This document shows positions 54,823 to 64,000 of a stretch of 64,000 bases of DNA, one piece after another. The notes under the pieces were generated by a model. That model saw only the letters and a program-made list of their open reading frames with translations. It made no database searches and was not told the DNA's origin. Position 1 is the stretch's first letter; the number at the start of each line of letters is the position of its first letter. A program made the position numbers and the translations under genes. Source of the DNA: Ascaris suum (lineage: Eukaryota; Nematoda; Chromadorea; Rhabditida; Ascarididae); NCBI GenBank assembly GCA_013433145.1, contig CM024187.1, positions 5,658,826 through 5,722,825 on the forward strand, read 5' to 3'.

Positions 54823-57194
54823 ACCCACCTACCTCGCCTGGGATAAATCAGTCAGTAAACCCATCAGAAATTGACCAGCAACAACTAAGAGATTCATTTC
54901 TAGCAAGTCTTTTCAAAGAGCTGCTGCAGCAATTGATTGATTTTATTTGGCAAAACTAATGACATGCAAATGAGAATGCGTGTTTCGAAGCGATACGCAC
55001 AAACTATTTCTAAGTGAAGTGAGAGGTTTCGTTATGATACACTAGTCTGCATCATCGACCTTTAGCGTAGACTGGCGTATCACAGCCGCACTGCACCTTG
55101 CTTGCTGAAGCGGAACCACCGAGTCGAAACGCTTCTCCTCCCTAACACTAAACGACGCTCACTATTGCAATGCCAAGAGTGGCATCTTCATCTCTAAGTG
55201 TGCTAATCGGCAATTATTTGGTTTTCCCCCTTCCCTTCCCTATGGAAACTCGCTTCATCCAGCAGCTCGTAATAGTGGCAACTCTTATGAATAAATCATG
55301 GAGGCCTTTTAGCACTTGCGTTCGTCATGACACTCGAGCATGTCACAAATTTTTCATACAGTTGAAGTGAAGTGTGAGAGGAAGAGAGGAATAAAAATTA
55401 GGGACAAATGTGGGGATGGGAGTTTATAGCAGATCATAAATCGATGTAGTGGGTGCATTCGCGATCTGTGTTCAAGAGATGCTTCTATAATTCCTGAGGC
55501 AAAGAACAGAATTCTATAACGTCTAGGAAGCGTTAACTCAAGTAATAAATCGAATAAATCGAAACAGATGATGACGAAGGGAAGCGGAGGGGCGGGGAGA
55601 GGGAGAGGGGGTGAACTAGCAAACATGTGCCGTTTATCAACCGTCAACTGAAATGAAAGAAGCGGCCTTTAAAGTGGCGCAGCGGTTGCATTTTCTGCCT
55701 CGAACCGGTCGTTTATAGGGGCAAACGAGCACCTTATAACGCGCCATTTGTTTGCATTACTGCGCAGCTGTCAATAAAAACGAATTCCTACATCAAAGTA
55801 GCTTGCATCGGCTCTACGTTATTATAATTCAAAATAATTCCCTGCACTCACATCGAACCTTCTAAGCAATAAGCGTGCACGGCACTGAATGCAACACCGC
55901 TGCTATCTTTATTCACCTCAAGTGACGACTATTTACAGCACGCCGACTACTTACTAAATCTCCCGAGGTTATCAAAGGTGTAAACACGGCAAACAACCCT
56001 TCGAACACACCTTTCCTTTCCCTCAACTTCCTACCGCAGCGACAGCAGAATTATTGACAAAAAATATCGGATTATCAATGTTACCGAGATTTCGTTTGAC
56101 GTTGCAGGACCTGCCACGATCAGCTCCTAACAGCACCAAACGCCGTCTCGCCACGAACGTACTATGATGACTAGTCAGTGAGATCGAACATGCCGACAAG
56201 ACTCATTTTAGTGGCGGAAAGTTTGATTTTGAGATGCCATCGACATCAAGGTGCGGCAAATGTCAGTGACAAAGAATCAACAGTAGGGCACAAATTCTGC
56301 GTTCCTCATTTACGTACGCATGTATATTCGGAGGGACCTATGCAGAGGGAGATGACTTTTGAACAGAAGTACGGTATGCACCTACAGACAGTTTTCCGGG
56401 GACACACATTCGAGTTATTCTTTCTCTCACGGGAACATTTTAGGTTTACTCAGCCTTGCGTAACCAGGCGGAAAGGGTGGGAGAACAGTCATGCTACGCT
56501 AATATAAGCCTGCAAGAAAGATGACGTGACCCCTGACAATGACCGTCACAGATTGTCTATTCATTGCTCTATTTATAGCTGAGCAACACTTGCCGCAACA
56601 ATCACCAAGTAATGCCGATGATGACGAATCCGGCTGAGGTATACGGCGTTGGAAAGAAGCCAAAACTTTTGAATCCATATGTGGCCAGCACAGTTCAATT
56701 ATTGGCTTTGTTCCGCAGACGTTTTTGCCGGTTGGACGTAGGCTTGTGATGCCCAAGGGTGGGATGTCCGCGACTCAAGCACCAGTGTCCCTCACTGTGG
56801 CGTGACAGTGCTCAGACGGGAGTGGGGATCCGTGGCCCCACTCATGCAGATTCTCTTCCTGTGCAATTCGAAGTTCTGGTGCGGTACCGACAATAGCCCC
56901 TACACTTTAACTTGCCGACAAAAGCGCTTCGCACTTCTCAGGCATTAACTTGTTACTTTATCGTGCGGATAGCTGCACTTCGGATATTTCAGAGAAAGGA
57001 AGAGAGAGTGCAAATGACATCCTCCTCACTGATATAGACGTGTGCCATGCCCTACCCAAACCTTTTTCAGTGCTTTTCAGAGCACCCTGTGGGGATTTAC
57101 CAACTACTGGCCCCCTTGTTGCTTTGTCGCTTGTTTGGCTTCTCCAGTCCTGACATATCTAAAGAAATCTCCTTTACCTTATATATAGCCTATT

Positions 57195-57467
57195 AGAGTA
57201 AGGGCTCTCGTCTCTTCTTTCCATCTGGTACACGAAATGGACGGCCCTCACTTCTCTATCTATCTGGCTTACGAGATCGACGGCCTTCACCTCTCAAATC
57301 ATTTTGTGGACGAGGTCGACGGCCCTCATCTCTCACCGCATCTGGTCGACGAAATCGATATCCCTCATTCCTATCCCTATCTTGCGAAAGAAATCGATGA
57401 TATTCAACCCATTTACTTATCTGCCGAACGTGGTCGAAGGCCCTCACTTCTCTCCCCATCCGATCTG
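57195..57467. repeat. 39-bp tandem repeat, seven diverged units, no indels
   Basis: Units start at 57195, 57234, 57273, 57312, 57351, 57390 and 57429. A core like GAAATCGACGGCCCTCAC opens each unit, which differ at many bases but keep exactly 39 bp. This equals 13 codons, so both strands read a 13-residue repeat. Confidence 0.85.
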
Positions 57468-57690
57468 TGGGACTCAAGTTTTCATCCCTTTCTCCCACCA
57501 TTTTCTTCGTGCTTTCGTTTCCGCCTTTACTCACTGAAAGGAGGTTTCTTTTGTAGTATATCTGATCATCCAGAGTATTCGTAATGATAAACTTCGATGT
57601 ACCACATTTTTTATTCCGACGTTCCTGGTGGGAGAATGCACAAAGTATGTGCGCAAGAACGGTAACGATGAGCAAAACGTTAACCAAGCT
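57256..57690 (-). CDS. Putative secreted Arg-rich repeat protein (last exon)
   Basis: I do not recognise a family. After a plausible acceptor (GACTGTAG|AGC) the frame opens with a signal-peptide-like hydrophobic stretch (LVNVLLIVTVLAHILCAFS), then a polar region (NKKCGTSKFIITNTLDDQ). It ends with about five 13-residue repeats of the type VRDEGRRPRPQND, then stops at about 57256. No in-frame ATG is present, so a 5' exon supplying the start would be needed. The opposite strand is also open across the repeats (ATG at 57237), encoding Asp/His/Pro-rich repeats, and cannot be excluded. The exact 39-bp unit length despite base divergence favours coding constraint on one strand. Confidence 0.35.
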   Translation of the reverse strand, partial: SLVNVLLIVTVLAHILCAFSHQERRNKKCGTSKFIITNTLDDQIYYKRNLLSVSKGGNESTKKMVGERDENLSPTDRMGREVRAFDHVRQISKWVEYHRFLSQDRDRNEGYRFRRPDAVRDEGRRPRPQNDLRGEGRRSRKPDR

Positions 57691-60600
57691 CTACAGTCCG
57701 GCTGATAAACATCTGATAACTAAGAGTAGCAGCAGAACGTAGATCGAAACGACTCAACCGCAGTTCAGAAGTCGAGCGGTGGATGCATTAAGGATGTCAG
57801 ATGAAATCGATTCCAAAGTGTACAATGTGAAACCGCAAACCATACAGAATATTGTTTGTACCGCAGCATTGTGGTGAGGTAGAGGTGTGCTTACGTGGAT
57901 TTAAAGGGCCAAACTGATTCAAATTGGCCAATTGTGCTCCCTTATATATCATTTTTTTCGTCACAATTTCGCGTTTCGTTTGTGACATAGTTCGCCTGCA
58001 CTCATCATGTTTCTTTCTGCTTTATAGAAGTAGCTTTCGGAGATGAAACGACATCGTTTCGAACTTATTCCACTACATCAGCTCAAGCTCGACTGTCGAG
58101 TTGTTTCAGAATATGCGAGAAGCTTTTGAGGAAAAAGCATCAAAAGAACAAAGTGCGAGGATCGTTTACGAAATTCGTGTCCAAAAACAGGAGCCTCAGT
58201 GGTTCGTCGTATGGCTGGCGACCAATATACTTAGAGACGTCAGTTTGAAGGTGTTCATCTCCGTAAAATAGGGCGTTCATCTCCAAAAAACCAGGTGTTG
58301 AAGCATTTGCACGCGGTGGGAGGGAGTGGAGAGGGAAAGGCACGAGGAAGTTCGAGCTATGAATGAGGGTGCCTCATTCATAGCTAGAAGGTGGGCATTT
58401 TAACCATTTCGGGTGTTTTCGTACGGACGTGATTTGCTCTTAGGTTCAATCAAACGCAAGGGTTCTGCGCAACTCCCACTTTGCAAGCTCCTTTTGCACC
58501 TAAACGGATCTACCACAAAAAAAGTCATCCAGTATAATAACTGTTGCTGATGTTACGCACCTTTCATCACTTTGCGCCCTTATTGTTGCTGGTTCGTTGT
58601 TTTTTGGTGAAACTATGCCTCAGTTAAACGGGAACCGGAACCAAGATCCGTTTTTATCAAGACTGTGTGGGGTATTTTGAACCCAGTCCCTGTGAATGCG
58701 CAAATCCCGCTACGTGAAAGCGTAAAAGCCGGTCGTCCTACCTGAGCCGGATTTAAACCACACTCCGGTTTACTGGCACTCCACGCGTCTCGCTGGATTC
58801 TTGCCAGTCAGCAGCAGCTGCTCAGACTAAATTAGGCGATCATCCGGTATCCGCCGGGTTTAATCCCTACCATCGTATGGATCAGTGAGCTTTCCAAATT
58901 CTGGGTTACTACCGTTCGTTCCGCATCCACCGCTACTAATACTTCAATAACTCGATATGTTTTCGTCAGTAACATGCAGAAGGGATTAGAGCCATGGAGC
59001 CGAGTGCAGCCGACAAACTCACGTCCACCCCCCCTAAAGGTTGTTTTTGGTAAAAACTGCGGTCCAACCCCACTAGACCCTACGAGCAACACTTCAGGCT
59101 CAGAGTTTCGTGTAGACAGATACAGCCAGGAAATAAATTAAGTCTAGGACCGAAACTTTCGGTCCCTAGGCTGTAACCCGACTACCACATTGGCGAATGT
59201 GCTGTATGGGAACTTTGAAATTCGTACTTTTCAACAGACGACTCTTCTTACTGGGCTACTTTGAAGCTGCTTCCTTTGCCATTACTGGCTTAGATGTATA
59301 CAGTGATATGGCGCGACTTCTACAGTTAGCCGTACTAGCTAGCAATTCAGCTGTCTCGAATAACCTGAAACCTTCCAAATGAGACAACATATTTGTCGAC
59401 TTTCTTCAGAAACCCACCGCTGAAAACAGAAAAAGAACCTCTCGCCTGAGGCGTTGCCAGCTCAGACGCAAACTGTGTTGCGCGGTGTGTGCATGAACTC
59501 TTCGACTTTATTGAGTGCAATTAAAAGGACAAGAATGTCACGAAGAAATAATAAGAGCAAGAAGGCAACGTCGTGACACTCGTAGAATGCTCAAATACAA
59601 ACATGATCCATCAAGCTTGAAGCGGTACGCAAATATAAACACTGCAAAGGAGGCCTTCAGGGAGAATGCTGCTTCCAACAAACGGCATCCAACGACCAAG
59701 CCTTTAATCATGCAAAGAATTCATCTCGTGAAAGTTACTCTCGAGAAAATCATGCAAAGAAAGTTACTTTTCTCCATCAAAACAAGATAAAGTTATAGCG
59801 AGACACAGCAGGCACAGACCTATGTTTGGTACTGACAACAAAGTGTTCTTAACAGTATGGCACATGACAACCAGCCACCAACAGAGGTAGCTGGAACGCT
59901 GTCTGTACAAGAACCGACACACCACGCACACAACATGGGTGCAAACACGAAGCACCTTGGAGCCAATTCGCAAATGCGGCGCCCACCCACCCAGCGTGCT
60001 ACTCATTGATGATTCGCTTTCGAGCTTGAATGAGACTACAAATGCTCTGCGTAGCACATATAATAACTATGCCACCATGCACCCTACTCCATGAACTTCA
60101 TGACCTGAAGTGGAGGGAGAATGTACAAGACTGCGCTGTCGATCTTTTCACCTCTCTTATAAGTCTCGAGCAACCTACTCATGTGTTTTACGATTGTAGT
60201 TCTTGACGACATGCCTCTCCAGAATTCCCCTCAAGCCCCTCCCCCACTACGTCAAGTAACCTGCGCATTCACCGATCCCTGTTTCCTCCCTATGAATGAA
60301 AACGGCACCAAATCCACCCAGCAGCTGCTAGAAATAAAAAAAAAAAAAATACCCGGCGCCTCCTCCATAGGTTGAGGCATTTGGAGGTGAAAGTGTGCCT
60401 GTGCCTTGCTTTAGCTCAACCATAAACACATTCACCATGCGAAGACAATAAATCGACAAACGTTGTTTCAATTTGTTGAGCCGAATACGGTTTAACGATA
60501 GGAGCAGCTCATCGCTTCAAGGCAACACAATACTCGGTGACTGGTATACCCTCTGCACAAATCTGTCAATAATGTTTTGCTCGGTCTTTAAGCTGTCCAA

Positions 60601-61263
60601 GACTCATTATCAGTGCACAACCGTTGCCGAGGACTCATCAAATGACATAGTTGAAACACCAAGAATTCATTGGGCTAAATTCTACGAGATTCCCATTTAT
60701 TTCTTTCCTCTCCCGCCTTAACACACAAAAGGGGCGCATGTGTCGCAAATGTGAGTGAGAGCATTTGCTGAACCTTCGGGCGTGGCTTCTCTCGAAGCCA
60801 CCATACAAATAAGTCAGCGTTATGGCGAAGATTACTAGAATCTGAAGTAATATGCAAGGGGCAAATAAGGCAGATAAGAAAGCAGCCGACATACAAAAGG
60901 GAACGTGTTATGAGCACTTCTTCGTCGACAGGCGACCAATTAAAATACACCATCAGAAGTCATAAACAATCAACGAGCGAAACCCAATTTGCATACACGA
61001 TTCGTATCAAAAGCAATCCTAGCAATGTGAAGGGAGGGGGCTTCGCGTTGCGTGCAATTCCGCTGCATATTCCCCTTTCGTGCCCCAAAAGTTACTTCAA
61101 AACGTTCATGCATCATTCCCCTTCCCTTCCCCAAAACCACCTCTTAGTTAGCAGTTCCAAACGTCACACTCGCATGTCTCAGGCTGTAAACATGTCCACA
61201 CACAATGTTTACCGCTTCTTGTTTCATTTGCTGTAAACCTGTAAAAGCAACGCCTTGCGTTCC
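57691..61263. other. Gene-poor stretch, probable dispersed repeats (3.6 kb)
   Basis: No supported gene. 58690-59170 is GC-richer than its surroundings, contains a palindromic CCGGA...TCCGG element with GGTTTAAATCC on the minus strand and the hairpin at 59144. It may be a short retroposon, but no A-box was found. An A tract of 13 lies near 60340. Confidence 0.35.
59144..59169. repeat. Hairpin CTAGGACCGAAA / TTTCGGTCCCTAG
   Basis: Arms pair over 12 bases with one bulge and a minimal loop. It lies in a region (58.7-59.2 kb) that looks like dispersed repeat DNA. Confidence 0.55.
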
Positions 61264-61269
61264 TTTATT
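61264..61269 (-). terminator. Polyadenylation signal AATAAA of the 61.5-kb gene
   Basis: CCAATAAAGG on the minus strand, 162 nt past the TAG at 61433-61431. Confidence 0.6.
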
Positions 61270-61430
61270 GGATGTCCAAATCCGACCTTCTCTGCTTCAC
61301 TTCTAACACAATATGGAATCTGAAGCATATATAAACTCGGAAATGAGGGCATCTGAAACGAAATATGTAGACAACAGCTTCGTGAACTCGAAACTAATGA
61401 GGAAGGAACAATAACTCAGCCAGCAATTTT

Positions 61431-61553
61431 CTACTGTTTATCGGCCCTGTTCCGGCGCTTGTTCAAGAGACGGTTGTTCGAGTCTTTGAGGCTCTTGATG
61501 TGCACGTCCTCGTTGCCGACTCTCATCGTCGCCAAAGTTTTTTCCATCTCATC
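61431..61553 (-). CDS. Last exon of an unidentified coiled-coil protein
   Basis: Acceptor TTTATAG, then 40 codons and TAG. It encodes [18 protein letters not shown], then an Arg/Asn/Lys-rich basic tail ([15 protein letters not shown]). Codon use is GC-richer than the flanks (AAG, CTC, GAC, CGC). Helix-forming composition suggests the end of a coiled coil with a basic, possibly nuclear, C terminus. I do not recognise the family. A downstream AATAAA supports a gene end; upstream exons would lie at higher coordinates and were not resolved. Confidence 0.55.
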   Translation of the reverse strand, partial: DEMEKTLATMRVGNEDVHIKSLKDSNNRLLNKRRNRADKQ

Positions 61554-64000
61554 CTATAAAATTCACAAATATTGCAGCTTAAAAAGTGAACAACTTCAAA
61601 TCACTTCACTACTTCCGAAAAGCACATTCCGCACTCACACATACACATCACAATGTGCTAGAGAAATCAGCTCACCACGAACACCATCCACTATCTGCGA
61701 CTTGATTCGCCGCGTTGGAGGAGGAACTTATAGGACATTATCCTATACCCACCCCTTTCTACATAGTGCAGTGGGCTTATTGGTATATAGAAATCACCAC
61801 ACGAAAACGACTGGCGCTTGTGCTTGAGAATGAAAGCAAAGAAACTCCTTACGTACCTCCAAAGGGAGAATATTCACAGTGCTCCGTTGCCGTCTTTCTA
61901 CAGAAACTTTTCAGGTTTTTCCACTTCCCGCGTTACGCTGACCTATAATATTCCAATCTCCCTGCAAGAGATTCCACATCCCAAATATACTTCAAAAATA
62001 TGACTCCTAAACATTTTCAAAACACCCAGCTTAATTACAGCGTCTCATTCACTCATTTTTATGTACCGATCCGTTCAAGTGCCCACTTCGATACTGCACA
62101 AAAGGCTTTCCTTTCATGGGCAGAGTGAGCACTGCCTAGAGTTCCTTTCTGCTGCACTACCCTTCGTGCAGTGATGACCAGCATTTACTTGCAGATTTCG
62201 TGAAAGCTGGACTGTTACTGGAAACAGTTTTGACGAATGGACTAGTTGACCGAGCGGGTATTTCGGAACGTAAAGTTGTTGCATCCTAATCAAAGGGTGA
62301 ATAAGTCTGCTGTGGGATTGTGCAGCACACAGCTGCTCGACATATTTTTATGAGAAATGAATTCGATCGGATAGCGCTCATTTACAGATACTCTCGAAAA
62401 TGCAGCACACACATTCAAATCGACAAGCAGCAAAAGAAGAACAACGCGCTTATAAAGCGGCATAAGCATTCACAGAATGCAAGCAGTGCAACGCATTGCT
62501 AATATCAGACTCTTCCATCAACCAAAGATGTCGTTGCATTGCTGATGGCACTAGCACAACGCCACTGCCAACTGTTAGTCTGTAACGCCCTAAACACTAA
62601 TGCTTGGAAAGCATGCCCTGGCAAGAAAGAAGCTTTTAAAGATGCCAATTTTTGTGAAAGCACTAACGAGTAATTCCATAAACCGCACTTTTACCCTAAA
62701 CGTAACGCAAAAAAGTATTTCATTCATTTCTGCGATATTTTAAAACCTTTCTCCAAAACCTAATACCCTCTAAACAAATGTTAGCAAATAGCAATTCCGC
62801 CAGAACATCGTTCCCCACTCGTTGAATAAATGCACGCCGTCACCAGTGGAAAGTGTGACGATGTGCCTTCGTGCAACATACACTGCATATTTTTACCGGT
62901 CGTTATATATGCAAAAACGGCGGCTTTTAAAACGGAAACTATTTAAAACCGCTAGCCCTCCTCCTTATAAGTGAACAGCAATGGTGCTGCATGAAAGCAC
63001 AACAGCCAACCTGCGAGTCGACGCTGCACTGATTTTATTTGTGGCATGAAGCAAAGCGTTTCGCCCTCCGGCAAAAAAGGGATTAACGCAGTAAAAAAAG
63101 CAGTGAGTGAAAAATCTTTCACTAATGCTTAACCAGGCTCGTAGCCAGGCATTTGCATCTACCATCCGCCATTCACAAAAGCCCATTCACTGCGTTTAAT
63201 GCTGCACCAGAGATGCGTAAGCAGGTGGTAAAACTTCCGGGATGAACCGAAGAAAAAGCCAAAGAGAACGACGATGAAGATGTATTCTTTCATGACTGAA
63301 GAAGTGGCAATGAAGAGGAGACTTGTACGCGTCAATCCAAAAGAAATACAACAGAGAAATGACAGCTTTTCGAAGGAACCAACAGAAAACGCTGACTGTG
63401 GTGTACCGCAGCTCTTCATAGGTTAATCCAGAAAAAATGTTCAACTGTGATTTTGCGGGGAAAAAATGCCACCCTAAAATATAACTGCTGTGCAAATGTA
63501 TTCAGCAGACACCTATACTGCGATTCCTATAAGCACTAGGCTCAGTGAAGACGGTAGAGAGTGTGGAAAGAATGACAGCCAAGTACATTCAAGTGAAAAC
63601 GATTACGCAGTACTTAAATCATACACAGACACCTCTCCCTCCTTTCCCGATATTATAGCCGTCTTGCAGAGAAATTCGAAGATTCTGGGAAGACGGTAGA
63701 AGGTTTTTGAAGGCGTGACATGACATATAAAAAAAAACTGGGACGCAGAAATCAGAACGAAATTGGAGGATGGCGTGTCCATGTATGGCTTTGGCCGCCT
63801 AGGCGTTTCGGTGAATCTATCAGCGGAAGCCTTTTCGTCGCAACTCCATGCTAAATAGTAAACAGTTGCTACTTCAGCGAGATTCGAAAAAGATAAGAAC
63901 TCAAAATAAAATACATAAAGCACAAGAGAAATGGTGGAAGATGGGGAAAAGAGAGAAAACAGCGACAGAAGTGGTGTATAAGAGTATGCCCATATTCTTT
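61554..64000. other. Unresolved stretch at the right edge (2.4 kb)
   Basis: Should hold introns, and perhaps exons, of the gene ending at 61431. A possible exon near 63850-63750 (WSCDEKASADRFTETPRR) follows an acceptor CTATTTAG but has no clear donor. Nothing else supported. Confidence 0.3.

Larger units (their letters stand above)
52041..57194. other. Gene-poor stretch upstream of ITSN (5.2 kb)
   Basis: Presumably holds the ITSN promoter and any 5' non-coding exons. Apart from low-complexity runs, nothing was supported: no open frame combined domain likeness with splice signals. Confidence 0.4.

Noticed and set aside
59515..59790. Plus-strand Lys/Arg-rich 91-codon open frame
   Set aside because: No ATG at the start, no splice or polyadenylation signals in place, and composition explained by A-rich DNA.

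Overview
The window is eukaryotic nuclear DNA from an invertebrate, most probably a nematode. Protein-coding exons are short, acceptors are of the compact TTTCAG / TTTTAG type without long polypyrimidine tracts, and the Beclin-1 homologue is closest in detail to the nematode form (for example LWKKLRDN in its coiled coil). Introns are long for a nematode (0.3 to 6.5 kb), donors are unusually degenerate, and two introns appear to be GC-AG. Species cannot be read from the sequence.

Two complete genes were reconstructed exon by exon on the minus strand, with splice phases that close exactly. (1) Intersectin, 51988 down to 19824: 28 coding exons, 4821 nt, 1606 aa, with EH1-EH2-coiled coil-SH3(A-E)-DH-PH-C2. 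This is the long form. A stop codon overlaps the donor after SH3E, and an AATAAA lies about 330 nt further on, so a 1087-aa short form is also encoded. (2) Beclin-1, 16614 down to 10581: 7 coding exons, 1164 nt, 387 aa, with both CxxC pairs, the coiled coil and the full evolutionarily conserved domain. Intersectin is an endocytic scaffold with Rho-GEF modules; Beclin-1 is the VPS34-complex autophagy subunit. They are 3.2 kb apart on the same strand with no operon-like spacing.

Layout from left to right: 1-2.3 kb, the exons of an unidentified minus-strand gene that runs off the left edge; 2.3-10.5 kb, no gene resolved, with one perfect 16-bp inverted repeat; 10.6-16.6 kb, Beclin-1; 16.6-19.8 kb, intergenic; 19.8-52.0 kb, intersectin. 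The intersectin introns hold two (TA)n arrays, a degenerate ~60-bp tandem repeat and a defective Ty3/Gypsy-type LTR retrotransposon (27651-30878, plus strand, antisense to the host). That element has matching LTR ends, a tRNA-Arg-like primer site, gag with two zinc knuckles, the protease motif and a DD35E integrase. It has lost reverse transcriptase and RNase H and carries several stops and frameshifts. From 52 to 64 kb the DNA is mostly gene-poor. It contains a 39-bp in-frame tandem repeat that may encode a small secreted Arg-rich repeat protein (57.2-57.7 kb) and the last exon of an unidentified coiled-coil protein (61.4-61.55 kb) followed by a polyadenylation signal.
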